From Acholoe squamosa (Eukaryota > Annelida > Polychaeta > Phyllodocida > Polynoidae), in the NCBI GenBank assembly GCA_949317995.1, contig OX439051.1, positions 39,869,250 to 39,933,249 of the forward strand: 64,000 bases of DNA, written 5' to 3'. Made by a program: the position numbers and the translations under genes. Below are positions 20,198 through 32,169 of the stretch, piece by piece (within the stretch, counting starts at the first letter, position 1; each line of letters begins with the position of its first letter). Under the pieces are notes generated by a model that saw only the letters and a list, made by a program, of their open reading frames with translations, had not been told where the DNA came from and searched no databases.

Positions 20198-20989
20198 TTA
20201 AGGTGGATGGCGGCCTTCCAAAACAGGTTTCCTGCGCAGGTGTAGGAATAGCTAAGGTACGTAAAATAGCAGGTTTCTTGGATGTCATCACCAATAGATG
20301 CCATTGCTACTCTGTAAGCTGTTAGACTACTAAACAGAAGAGTGGGGTATCGAACCCTGCCTTGGTTTTCTGTACTTGTTTTTATTAGTTATCTTCTTTT
20401 TTTTTTTGTAAATAAAAGAAAAAAGGAAAACATACTTTGAAAAATCTAGCTTATGTTTCTGAAACAGTTTGCTTCTGAATGATGGATAAATATATTGAGA
20501 GAAACATTGAAAAAACGTTTGTATTTATCCAGACAACCCCTTTACCAAATAGCTATGTTTGTTTGAAAAAGGTTTTCCTGAGTTGCCTTGGACAGGAGTT
20601 GACCACATGATCTCCTGATATGAAGTCCAGTACACTACCACAGCGCCATGCGGACTGTGCTGATGGATCACTCTTGAAGTCTAAACTGCCCCTAAACATT
20701 AGAATTATGCCTGGGACCACATCTCAGTATTGCATTCAGTGCAACAATATGCTTATTATCTAAGTGCTGAGGATGTTAGAAAAATAATCTATCCACTTTT
20801 GGATATGAATTTGTGGATTTAAATGAGGAATTATAACCCTATATAAAACTTTAAGTTCTCTATCTCAAAAATATGCATGGGACCCCCATGTTTTAATTCA
20901 TTTATGGATTGGACATGCCATTTTTGAACTCTGGTGAGACTATGGCGAAAATCTGTCCTTTTTTACTCTATCCCCGCCATCCACCTTAA
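20198..20989. mobile_element. TTAA-flanked DNA transposon with empty site (piggyBac-like)
   Basis: TTAA+GGTGGATGGCGG (20,198-20,213) is mirrored by CCGCCATCCACC+TTAA (20,974-20,989). Unit 2 has the uninterrupted site: unit 1 'ccccc[TTAA...TTAA]tacttct' corresponds to 'ccctcaatgcttct' near 38,973. TTAA target duplication is the hallmark of piggyBac-type elements. The 792-bp body encodes no transposase, so it is non-autonomous. It carries a degenerate tRNA-like segment at 20,590-20,665 on the minus strand. Confidence 0.75.
20590..20665 (-). mobile_element. Degenerate tRNA-like segment (SINE head)
   Basis: The minus strand reads 'GCATGGCGCTGTGGTAGTG' (A-box-like) followed 40 bases later by 'GGTCAACTCC' (eroded B box). 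The arms no longer pair well. It lies inside the TTAA-flanked element. Confidence 0.4.
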
Positions 20990-22503
20990 TACTTCTCATC
21001 CTTTATAGACTGATCACAAGCCCCTACACGGCCCTACTGGAGGTAAGCATGTCCATTTTTACCTTCATCCCAGTGCCTACTGGAATTGGTGCCCTGGAGT
21101 AGTGTGAACACGCACACTACTCCGTGGGCGTTGTACAACTGCTGTTCACTTGGTGCCATGATAGATGCATGTAGACATGGTGAATACCTTACTTTTGCAA
21201 CACTCATGCATTATTTTCCCAATACTGGATTGATGAATTCATGAAGCATAGGTATGATGCCCTAATGCAGCTCAATATTGGACCATCATACTGACAAACG
21301 CAGTAAACCTGTTAGATCGTGTGGCCCTCAAAGGGGCCCATGACAGACTGTTGTAGGATGAAGTGGCTGAAGAGAATACTTTCTTTTAGTATTTTCCCCC
21401 TTTTCTTTGGTTACTGTCCATTTCAACTGTATTTAGATTTACTTTATACTTATCTGTCAACAGCTGAAGTAATTCTAGTTATTACAAGATGCTATGATGA
21501 TTCCCACATGTATCCAGTTTGATGACCACAGGAGTTGAACCACATAATTGATAAGTATTATTCTGATCAATTCTTTAGGTTTTCTCTGTGCCTTCAATGT
21601 ACTTCTGAATCAATTCAAGTCTATCAAATGTCATCAACTTGCTACAAATAGTAACTGTTGTTGGATGGTACCTGTAGACAGATAGTGTAGAACTTAACAC
21701 AAATAATGGTCAATAGTGTACTTTACTAAATATAACAGTTGTTTTACAGAGAGTGGTCGTACAGGACATACACTTGTGTAAAAGTGCGTGCGTTCATTCA
21801 TTTAAAATATATGAAAGACTGGTTTTCTGTCATGATCAGTTTAAGTCTACTTTAATAATGGTGGCAAAATAATGATCACAGTCCATACTATAACTCCTGT
21901 CTTACAACACCAGTAAACAAGCAAACTGCTGTTACATCAACTAGAGCTATTAATTCACAATAATGAATCTAGATCAGTACTTTGCCACACTATATCATAT
22001 ACCAGTTTTTGTACAAGTTGAAGAGACCCTGGGGACTGGAGCTGGTTTGACATGAGAATGACGCTAACTTACACTGACAACTCATTGAGCTGCACTAACA
22101 AGTTAATAAAGAACACATCCTCCTACACTACAGCACTGTAGGCTATAGTATCTAGGTCGAAGTCTAGTTTATGTCACCGGGGTAACCCTTTAGGGACAGT
22201 TCGAACTTTCCTTGCAGTCATTATATTATTGAATGTTGACCTTGGTAGTATTTGTACCTAACATTAATTGGAAACCCCCCCCCCCATCTTCCCATCACAA
22301 TGATGTATGAATTGAGCAGAAAGTAAATCGGCGATGTCGCATGGTTATTAGGTTGATTCACCAATGCAGCATTAGCAGCATTAGCTGGCCTACATAAACA
22401 TGATCTGAAACATGGGGTACTGTCAGAACTTTTTTAAAGTTGCTTTTTCAGTTTTTCATTATTTTATTTGAATTTCCGGAATCCGGTATGCAAATTGAAC
22501 CAA

Positions 22504-22723
22504 CGTAAATTCTCTAGTATGAGCCGCAGCTTATACCAGAACCCATATTAAAATGTGGCTTACAGGATTTGGCCAAAGTCAGGATGCAGCTTATATGAGG
22601 GTTTTTTACACCATAGAATAATACTTAAAAGTCAATTTTCAAGTTCTGGATGAGACTTATAGCCTTCTCTCAAAGTCAGGGTGCGGCTTATACAGTGATG
22701 CGGCTTATACAGGGGAATTTACG
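22504..22723. mobile_element. Small MITE with 'GTATAAGCCGCA' termini
   Basis: The ends 22,504-22,528 and 22,699-22,723 are imperfect inverted repeats: CGTAAATTC..CT..GTATGAGCCGCA against CGTAAATTCCCCTGTATAAGCCGCA. Extra internal copies of 'gc(g/a)gcttata' lie at 22,526, 22,586 and 22,681. Unit 2 lacks this stretch near 40,185. The right end is followed by 'GGTA', compatible with a TA target site and mariner/pogo-type ancestry. Confidence 0.65.
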
Positions 22724-22829
22724 GTAGCTAAATACCAACCATTCTTAACATAGAACCATAACACCTCATTTATATGGCGCAATTGTGCTCATTTTGCACC
22801 CTGTAGTACTGTTTTTAAAATGAATATAC

Positions 22830-24200
22830 CCTAACCAGGCATCTTACAGGGGGCATTGTGTGAAATTTTACATATTATTAAGTGCCTAATACACAAGACA
22901 CTAAGGTGCTAGCTATCCCTACTACTAGAGCTACTGCTGCTACTTAGTAAACCTACTATCCATGTTAATATATTCGGCAAATGTTAAGGATACAGTCAGC
23001 ATCCCAAAGCAGGCCTCCTGATACATGCCCAATGCAGACAGTGTACAACATGTATGTAGAGGAGCTGATCTGCATGCTGACTACTTCAGAATGACTGCAC
23101 AACAGATTGGTCTAGGAGGAGATACATGTAGGGCGTATAGGGTAGATTCACCGGAAATCAAACTTATGCATTGGGCCAGACGCCTAGATTTAGAGTTATT
23201 CATGGATATTGGTAAGAATGGTACTTTATTAACACTGTAAAGTTCTAGTTACCTATGCCTGCAAAGCTTTTCTTTGTTCCTTGTGTTAAGGTTTATGCTA
23301 GAGGACACTTGAGTCTGCACCGGTACATGTTTTCTACTTATATGCTAATCCCTCTTCAATCAAGGTAAAAGAGCACCCTCAACCTTTTGTTTATTCTGCA
23401 TACCAATCTCACTTGTTTCCAAGAATATCTTTTAAAATGTATTGCTCTCAACAAAACAAGAACTTGGCCACCTATGATGAAAATTCAACACTCCGAATTA
23501 TGGTGAATCTACCTTATGGGGGCAATATGTGGAAGGATAAGTAGGAGTGTGATGTGCAGCTGTCCAGACCAGATGTGAAGAGCATTCTGATTCAGCAAAC
23601 CAACAATGTACGTACCCATCCTCTACCTACCAGTAAAGTAGTATTCTATTCTGGACCAGAGGCTAGCGGAGTAATCTGGTAATGTTGCTTACAATCACAT
23701 ATGGCCTGTCCCTTTCCCATTCTGCAACTAGCTGAATTGGGCATTGCATGCAGTCTGGCGAACTGGCACTGGCAAAATGTATGATTATGAAAATACTGGC
23801 TGTACTGTGGATGTATAACAAGTTATTTTCCACCTAATTTCATCTTCATAGCTTACATATATAGATTAACTTGTTTTATGTCCAAAGACACTTGATTGTG
23901 AAGTGCATTAGGAAATACCAGAAACCTCATTGACTAGTGCCAACCACTCCTGCACATGTAGCCTATCGTACATTGGCATAAAATAATAGACGGTCTAACA
24001 TAACATGACATGTCCTGTGTCCACTGCTACCATATACATAAAAAAGGAGGGTTCCATTCAATGACAGATTAACCTGATGTCCTGTCTCCCATTACGAAGG
24101 GCCCTCAACACATTAGTTCAGTGCCCCATTAAGTAAGTAGTACAGAAAATACTTTCCTGTGTTTGCAGTCTATTATTTGCTTTGTGTGGTTAATGCATTG
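22830..24200 (+). other. Mostly gene-free; one exon-like ORF at 23,025-23,211
   Basis: Within this stretch, specific to unit 1, the ORF from ATG 23,025 (protein-like, for example 'RRLDLELFMDIG') reaches a consensus donor ATTG|GTAAGA at 23,212. A weak acceptor ('cccaaagcag') ends at 23,010. There is no homologue and no second exon that I can support. Nothing else stands out. Confidence 0.2.
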
Positions 24201-24477
24201 GATCTAGTCATACTAGTTTTTGTTCTTTAAATATGCTGGAGTTAAATGCATATCTTAGGATTGGCTGGGGAAGCCCAAGCATACATAGAAACAATGATAC
24301 AAGAGAGTACAAGAGGTGCGTAGGTGTTGACAGTAGTGAGCAATGTGGTAACCCTATAATTAGCATCAGGGTGGAGGGTGATGGGTGGGTGGGGGGGGGT
24401 TGATTGAAGAGAGCTCTATAGGGTGACACTTATAACAGACCTACTACTTTACCTGACCATTCAATAATTCACACCCC

Positions 24478-24545
24478 TCTCTCTCTTTCCCTCTCTCTCT
24501 CTTTCCCTCTCTCTCTTTCTAGGCCTATATCTATCTCTCCCTCTC
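24478..24545. repeat. (CT)n-rich microsatellite
   Basis: CTCTCT runs interrupted by TTTCCC and 'ctaggcctatat'; close to a 10-base poly-G at 24,391. Confidence 0.95.
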
Positions 24546-26379
24546 AGTTAGAAGGATTTCAGTATACAGCGCTATTTATATTTGCATTGCCACTATAAAT
24601 CCATGAGGTTTCTGAGGCCTTAATGACAGTAACAGGAGCAGAAGCCACATTTGCTCTCTCCTGCTTCCATAAAAGTACACACTTACATAACTGGTTTTCT
24701 CCAGTAACTGTTATCAAGTATCACTTAAAATGTATTGTGGAGAGAGGAGTAGAAATTTGTCACTGCGACATTTGAGAATTTGAGAAGTTTGCTTTTGTGG
24801 GTACCTGTTCCCTTTTTTGCAGGAGAAAATACCTTTTCAATGGCAATTACAATACTTTGTGTAGGAAGACTTCATTTACTATAACAATGACTTTGTGATA
24901 GTTGGTTTATTGTAAATGGGAACACCATCTTAGCCTTTGTGCAGAGATGTCCAATTAGGAAATTTGAAAATGAATCAGTAAGTCCTTTCCTGCTTTACAA
25001 ACCATAACTGGGAAACAATTATTACCCATGAGTGTACCAATATCTAAACAAAATAGTTATCTGTAAGGTTTTCAAGACATGCTTTTCACAAGAGAGAGAG
25101 ACAGATTATTTCATTGGGGTATGGATTATCATATGATCCTTTGGTATTGTCATACTCACATGAAATAAAACACTTGTATCTGAACTGTTGTACATCTGAC
25201 ATCAGACAGGGTGGTACCACATGTCCTCAAAGGAAACATTTGTTTTATCTGTTCTGGTAGGCAGGGACTTGTCTCTGTATTATCTGAGTCATGGGAAATC
25301 TTTACCCCTCAAAGTGCATTAAATATATCCTTTTGTTGCCATGATGCATGGAAGCAGCCCTGGGAAGTCTCTTTACGAGGGCTGCAGCCATGTCAACCCT
25401 ATGGGGATGTCCTTAAAAGGTCAATGTGATGCACCAACACACTACTTACCAGGACTGCATTGGTGCATTATAGTAAATACACATTGACTTGAAGAGATCC
25501 TGTTGCCCTTAAATGGTTAATAGTGTCTGGATAGCATCTGAGATGACGGACAAAAGGGGATCTAGATACCTGGTAAAAGTGTAGGGCGTGCGAGGGACAG
25601 AGCAAATAGGAAGAGAATGGCCATAAAGAAGGCAGAACCTATGTTGGAGAATTGCCATAAAGAAGATACTACTTACATGTGAAAATGGCCCTAAAGAAGC
25701 TATTAGAATGGCCATTATCCATACCTTATAGCATGTTTCATAAATTGAGGATGTGTCTTATAGGCACTTGTTTGTACATCTACAATAAGCTCATATCAAA
25801 CTGCCTGAAATAACATGGTGTGCCATCTGTGAAGTGCACCTTATATACAATAATTTATCATATTCATCAGCTGCTCATGGACTCACACTCTTGTACTCCA
25901 AATCCATGTAGATTGCCATATAGATGCCATTGTAGATAAGCCACACGACCAGCTAGTTGGCCACTGTATCGAGCTTGGCTAATGTGGATAATAGTCAGTC
26001 TATGATCTCTAACAATGTTCCATTACCCGCCTTCCTCTCTCCAACAATCTACACTGCCTATCCACAGGGCAAAGTAATGGGTTCAACCTGCAAATTTGTT
26101 ATGTGATTGGAGAAAATCATTTTAATTAATTCTCTTGCCAAAAAATATCCAATGAGAGGAATGCCCTGTTGAACATTGATTTGTGGAATATTCATGTTCA
26201 ATTATATTTGACAGGATATATCAGATAGACCTGATTGATGATATTTTGAGCAGCCCCAGTTATAAAAGGACACCTCAGGAATAAACATGAATTTGACTTA
26301 GGTCACATCATATATCTTAACAGTATCCTCCAAGCTACAACTTGGAAACCAGACTCAAGGGCTATCTTGCTAACCCCAC

Positions 26380-27815
26380 TCAGTCACCATATGGCAGCTA
26401 CATGCAAACATTTGAGTAGCCATTTCCTCCTTGTCTTCAGGCCAACATCCATCACCTCAGCTGGTTGTACACAGGACATGTTTGGCAAGGACACAGTCCC
26501 TGGGTTGTATCCGTTGTCCTCCACTCAAGATCTCCTATTCTTTACCTTTGTTGTTCTAAGGTACTGACCTATTTCTAAGTGTGCCCTCACTATGTTCCCT
26601 GTCTGGCATTTCCCTCCTGGTGATGCTATACTGCTTTCCTGTCTGATGACCCTGCTTCACCTTCATTCACGTTTTTCCATTGAACAACAATTCCCAATGA
26701 TTTCCTCACTGTCTCCTCCCTTTCTCTCCTACCCAAAAACAACCTCCATTCTCAGTTTGAAACCCGTCTTGTCAACATAAAGAAGTTCTTATTCACTAGC
26801 AGCAAGCCACCAGGAATCGATAGGTTGCCCTATCTGCTAGTCCTCAAAACTTATTGTAGATCTATTCCAAAAGCTAAAGACCCAATGTCCTGGATAATAT
26901 TGCTGATTCTTCCCCTTTATACCTCAAACCCACATGCCCTTCTGTATAGCAGACTAAAAATCTGAAGTACAGCAATGACCTCAACAAGTCATTTGATTCA
27001 ATCCCAATAATACAGCTCCAGAAAGGCCTGTGGATAAAGGGACAGAGAAATATGACCTTTCTTTATCATTTTAGGAGTAATAACCGAGATCATTATGTGT
27101 TGCGTGCTTGGGGAATGATTATGTTCTCTTTAACATCTGCAACTGTTAAAGAATATAACCCCATTGTAGCTCCCTTTTTCATCAAGGATTGTAACAAATA
27201 TGATAGAAGACAAAACAGATAAAATTAGCCCTCCCTGCAGTATAATACATTCCAATTGTCCACTGTTATTTAAATGAAACAATTCACATGAAAACCCAAA
27301 CGCATAAATATGGTTCCTGCCATGCGATACATAAAACAGGAGAACTTAGATGAACAATCTGAAAACAAAATGTAACTAGCAATTGAAGTATCTCACGTGA
27401 TATAGTGATGACCTACACTTGTTTGTATCAATGTCACTATTCAATCAACGCAGCACCTGATGCATTCTGACCGATTGTGACATCATAAAATGCAGCAGAT
27501 AAACCTGCTTCCTGCCCTCATATCAACATAATTATTTGCTACTTATGTAACGCATGATCTTTTTATTCCATACAATAACTCATGAGGATAATCATTTATT
27601 TTAATTGAAAATACAAACCTCCCTTTATCAATTCCTACCAGGAATATTGCCTATATCCTCTGCCCATGTTACTCTATCATTCTGCCTACCAGGTGGTCTG
27701 TCATTATGACACCCTGCACCCCTCCCCTTCTCTACTACTGCCTCCCTTTTCCGTCCCTGTATCTAATTATATCAGTGACCTTTAAGTTATGGTGACTGGC
27801 ATCTTCCTGGATGTA
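26380..27815. repeat. c-d-e module, copy 1 (unit 1)
   Basis: Contains element c at 26,380-26,500 ('gcaaacatttgag', 'ggttgtacacaggacatg'), a decayed element d at 26,800-26,910 ('atattgctgattcttcc') and element e at 27,655-27,815 ('tatcagtgacctttaagtta'). The same three elements recur in this order elsewhere in the window. ORFs spanning them differ between copies, so no protein is called. Confidence 0.7.
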
Positions 27816-28464
27816 TGCAGAATTTATGGGCAATAGGAAAGACAAGCAGTTCATGGACCCAACATGGACTGAGGGATATCTGAACAATGCTTTTGTAGCA
27901 CTCACATCTGGATACGCAAGGTTTGCAAAGTCCCATAAGTGTCTCAGCTATAGTGTAAGTTTTATGATAGCTGGATGGTCAGTGGGGAGAAAGAGACACA
28001 CAAAAAAGAACAACAAGGATGGATGAAAAGAGGATGGAGTAATGTTTGAGAGCAGGCGAGTAGAGAGAATACAGTTTTGGGTGACTCTCGACACTCATTT
28101 TTTATACTTTATTACATGTTGTGTTCCATACTGTAAAAAGATGTCATCCAAATAAAATCTTTGTCCTAGAGTTGCCAAAGATCCGTTGTTATTTTCACAG
28201 AGATTCTTTGTACTACCATTCAGCGATGTGGGGCTACATTTCATTCATCACAAAAAAGTACCATACCACTCTATAAGAATGAAGATACGTTATATGTAAA
28301 TTATATTTCTCTCCATAGACCCAGCGGTTACTAATCACTCATCACCAGCAACTGACATCATACTACTTGACATCAATAGTACTTGTGACTGATACGGTAA
28401 AAGCAAAATATATTTGCCGTAGCAGTATACATCCACAGAGCCCACTGGTAAGAGACCTTAGCCT

Positions 28465-28610
28465 TTGCTGCCCCACATCTCCCCAACCACCTTATGGCAG
28501 CCAACTGCAAGCATTTGAGCAGCAATTTCCTCATTTCCTGCAGGCCAGCATCGATCACTCCAGCTAGTTATACATAGGACAAGATTGACAGGAACACGGA
28601 ACCTGGAGGG
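28465..28610. repeat. Element c, copy 2, interrupted by the LINE insertion
   Basis: 'gccagcatcgatcact' and 'ctagttatacataggacaag' match 48,860-49,000 closely. The module then breaks at about 28,690 and resumes with d and e after 33,060. Confidence 0.8.
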
Positions 28611-29097
28611 CATAGTGTTGTAGACAATTTCAGAGCTTTATCATCCTTTCCAACTCTAACCTTCTTTAATATACATGTATGCTTGAAACACAGTCGTCTT
28701 TATAATTTTTTGAAGTGTTTCATTGGGTCCAAGAAACAATTACAAATAATTGTCCCTAACCTAGCTATCTTTGCGTTAAGGTTTTTAGCTAGGTCCCGTA
28801 GCGCACACTCATGGAGACATAATCCTAATCAAAATACAATCATATGACGACCTCCAGGTATTATAAATAACAGTCAAGGCCTTATTCAGTGGCCTAGTAC
28901 AGTTTTCACCTGTTTCATAAATTCCAGGGGGGAAGGGGGGATAAGGGGGAGGGGAAGAATAAGATGAGATGAATGAATGGGCTGTTGTAATTAATCACAG
29001 TGGTTTAAATATCACAATTACATGAAGCAGTTAGGGTAATCTTTCTTAATGCTAGTTTTAAAAGTGTAAAAATCATCTATAAGTGTACCACTGCTTG

Positions 29098-29479
29098 TTA
29101 ACACGACTGATGGAAATCCGCTAATCTACGGGTAGTTTTTGACTGATGATCACATACAAAATGTACCTAATGATTGGTAATTGATGATTGTTTCGGCAAC
29201 TGCTCATATTGAGGATATAATATATTGATTTTCATGCTTATATGCTGAGTTTTAAGCAAGTTAGATCAAAGTTGAGATTGTGTGTTAGAAATTTCTAAAA
29301 AATGCTAATCACCGCAAAATTTTACATGTCATAATTTTCTAAGTTTATGTGGCCCAGTTCTAGTTTTTGGTACACTCATACTACACTATTATACTAGTTT
29401 GGATATTCAATATAGTAATGATAGAGCATTTATCAAATGAGTTGTATGTGTTTAAACTTATTTCCATCAGTCGTGTTAA
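29098..29479. mobile_element. TTAA-flanked MITE with perfect 16-bp TIRs
   Basis: TTAA+CACGACTGATGGAAAT (29,098-29,117) is mirrored exactly by ATTTCCATCAGTCGTG+TTAA (29,460-29,479). With the flanking G and C the match is a perfect 21-base inverted repeat. The 382-bp interior is AT-rich and non-coding. The TTAA flanks suggest mobilisation by a piggyBac-type transposase, but the termini differ from those of the other TTAA element at 20,198. Confidence 0.8.
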
Positions 29480-30048
29480 CGAGAACATATGGTTTTACGG
29501 TGAGTGTGATAAAAACTGACCTCCTGGGAGTTAATGACTTGAATGAACCTTTTCATAAAGCCAAGATATAGGGCTATCAATAAAATAAAGTCTTAAAATG
29601 TAATGCCGGCTTTGTCATGTTCACCCCCTGACCCTCATAAGTGGGAGGTTTCACAGGAATGACCCATAGTTTGGTTTCAATTGATTCCATCTTTGTATGG
29701 CTCTGCAAAGAGCACTACATATATTACAATTGGTTTTAGGTTGTTTATATTGGTTAGCCTATTACCTTGATGGTACCATGTGGGTATTGGTGTATTATCA
29801 ACATATTCATTAATAAGTGAAAGTTTATAAGCATATAAAAGTAAATTTATATCGTGCCTGATAGCACTGTTGTTCATTTCAGTTGGACGCTGTAGGTTTC
29901 AATGTTATGATCTAAATTTCCGACCATGACTCCTAGACAAGTGGATGGCAACAAAGTGTGAGATTCCTGATTTAAATCTTACATGGCCGCATTTGGGGAT
30001 ATTTGAACTTCTATGTACTGCTAGGTACACATGGATTTAAATATGTTC

Positions 30049-30435
30049 ATTTCTTGGGTGAAAAAAGTCCCATCATTTTCTGATGGAGAGACTGTGATTC
30101 CGTACTGATCTTGGCTTGGTGCTGTTTCTTGTTCTTTTTGCCTTTGTTTTGTAGAGTAACTATTGAAGTACGAGATGACATTGTAGTCGTGGTGGGTGCA
30201 GGTATAGATGTAGTTATGGCGTGGGCTGCACTCAGCTGCTCTCTCGTAATAACCTGCATAGTTGTGATAGGCCAGGTCACGCACTGTTTCAGGTTCCCTT
30301 TCGTGCCGGAAGATGAAAGGGGGTAGTGAGTAAGAGTGTGTGAAGAGTGAGCTAATTTAGTCCCAACTCTTCTTTGTACACCCAGAAATGAATATATTTT
30401 TACAAAATAAAGTTTGGATCTGTTATTTTAGACCA
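30049..30435 (-). other. Open frame of about 129 codons, Ser/Thr/Lys-rich end, unknown
   Basis: One minus-strand frame is open from about 30,435 to TGA at 30,049. It contains 'REQLSAAHAITTSIPAPTTT', a basic patch 'NKGKKNKKQHQ' and the end 'KMMGLFSPKK'. The first ATG is late (near 30,250), so it may be an exon or a truncated ORF. A second minus frame over 30,021-30,284 is also open and Tyr/His-rich. Both lie on the LINE's coding strand downstream of its NADAR part and may be distal pieces of the same element. Confidence 0.3.
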
Positions 30436-31360
30436 GAATATCATAACATTGGGCCAAAAGTTGGAGTTTCTGCTATTGAAAAAAAGTTTTTTAGTCCCCA
30501 CTCTCCTTTGTCCACACAAAAGCACATGGCTGTTGTGTTGTGAGTAACGGAGTGGTCATTATATGTACAAGAGGGGAGTTGGTGGGTTTTCACGGATGTT
30601 TGAAAACTACCTAACAGCATTCAGATTCTTTTACTGCCGCTCACTAAGAACTGATTTTGCAAAATGAGCCCCCCACCCAAAATTAGGTTATGGGTTGGAC
30701 CAGTCTACAGTCGTTTTTATTGTGACCGACCTGCACAAGTGGGAGGGGGGGGACTTTTGCCAACAAAAGTTATGACATGTGAGGAGCACAAAATATATCA
30801 CTTTTAGTTTACTACTAAAGGAGGGCTAGCATTGCGATTTTCAAAGCCCCCTTTAAAATGTAGGTCTAATGCTACCGGGCACTAGCTGGCACTGTATACA
30901 AAAACAAGGGTGCCCGCATCGATTATGTGTTTCTGCATGAGTGCCAATGATGTTCATGTTAGCAAATCCTGAAGCTGCGGTTTTGGTTTGCCAACAGGCA
31001 GTACCGGTATCACATCCTCTTTGGGATTTTGCCCCACTGTAAGGGGTAATTCCAAGTGCACCCCCCCCCACTGGTAATAAATGACTCAGCCCTTATTGTT
31101 GTAATATGTTTGTTAGCTTGCACTGCCCTCTGGTGTCTATATATAAAGATATTTTATGTTGCCCCATCTATAGGATGGGAAATTAGACTGACACAAGCCT
31201 GTCCTGAGTATGGGACTTGAAGCAAGTCTCCAGCTAAGGATTTAGTTTCTCTCCCTGTACTGTTATATTACTCTACTCTCACTCTCCCAGCACAGGCTGG
31301 TCAAACCGTGGGCCTGGTTGGTACAGGAAGTGACTGTTGATCAGTGTAAACTGGTGGGGC

Positions 31361-31475
31361 TTAGGTAGTCGGTGTCTGTGCTTGCGTCTGTGCTTGCATC
31401 TGTTGTTGCACTTGTTGTGGTAGCTGCTGTTGCTCAGCTGGTTGTTGTTGCACATTGTTGGGTGTGGTCATCGCT
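31361..31475 (-). pseudogene. Glutamine-rich tail of the LINE protein, frameshifted
   Basis: After the stop at 31,468-31,470 a shifted frame reads MTTPNNVQQQPAEQQQLPQQ and continues Q-rich to TAA at 31,361-31,363. It directly follows the T/P/A-rich end of the NADAR frame, so it is probably the original C-terminus displaced by an indel. The family of Q-rich extension is not recognised. Confidence 0.5.
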
Positions 31476-32160
31476 GGAGGAAGGGGTGCTGGTCGAATTG
31501 GACTGTACCTGGGGTGGGGACTTGAGGAGTAGTTACTTGTGCTGCAGCAGCCATAGGGATGGTAGTAGTAGTAATAGCAGTGGGGGTTTGGGCCTGGCCA
31601 TATTTCTCCGTCAGCTGTCGTTGTGACTCCATTAACACTGCTCCTCCCCTGTTACGACCTTTGTAGATTCCATCTTTTACATCCCTTGAATGTAAACCGG
31701 AAGCTGTCCCCCATTTTTCCGAGGCTGTGCATGCCAAAAGTGTGCGATTTCCAGTCTGGAGGAGGACCTGGAGTAGGTCTTTGTCAGATTCAAATTTCAG
31801 TGTATTTAACTTTAATAATTCACTCTCCTCTCTGGCCTCCCACTCTGGGCATTCAAATTTGGCCAATTTTTTGGCTCCAACAGCAGTATCACAGTCTAGA
31901 ATCTTTTGTGTCTTATCAAGTCGGCTCGCAAACACAGCCTTCTTATGTGAGTAGGCCTGCTGCACCCTCGTGAAGTGATGACCATCGGTATATAATGCAC
32001 ATGGAAAAAAGTTAGAAAAAGGAGCAAGCTCACCATGATAACCGACATGGTCCGGGTAGTATCTTCCGTCATAAGAAATGCCTCTACCCCTTGTTTTAAC
32101 TTCAAGTCCTGCGTCCTGTCCCATTTTGGCAATGGAAACCACATTAGCTATTTGTTCTTT
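31468..32160 (-). pseudogene. NADAR/YbiA-like domain downstream of LINE ORF1
   Basis: This 231-codon open frame follows the ORF1 part in the same frame, after two stop codons (32,170-32,172 and 32,161-32,163). Counting residues from the GTG at 32,142, positions 38-176 match the NADAR (DUF1768, YbiA-type) fold: LAPFSNFFPCALYTDGHHF (38-57, the family's FSNFxP...DG motif), RVQQAYSHKKA (59-69), AKKLAKF (90-96), TLKFESDKDLLQVLLQTGNR (114-133), EKWGTASGL (142-150, equivalent to the WGxGL motif) and RGGAVLME (165-172). The Glu usual in the T/S-V-E-H/Q motif is Gln61 here. Family members act on ADP-ribose-linked substrates; in bacteria some remove ADP-ribose from DNA or pair with defence toxins. A T/P/A-rich tail follows. 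It is inactive as a fused protein in this copy. Confidence 0.75.
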
Positions 32161-32169
32161 TTATTTATT

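Noticed and set aside
20007-20294. 95-codon minus ORF
   Set aside because: It crosses the left boundary of the TTAA transposon, so its N-terminal part is transposon sequence; the unit 2 counterpart has stops in the rest.
20330-20365. B-box-like 'ggggtatcgaaccctgcc'
   Set aside because: A T-arm-like piece on the minus strand, but no A box, acceptor or anticodon arm can be drawn nearby.
28690-31350. Search for reverse transcriptase or endonuclease motifs of the LINE
   Set aside because: No FADD/YADD-like core or endonuclease motif was found on either strand, so no ORF2 is annotated.
31623-31973. 116-codon plus ORF opposite the NADAR frame
   Set aside because: It is an antisense reading of the NADAR coding strand, which has clear family motifs.
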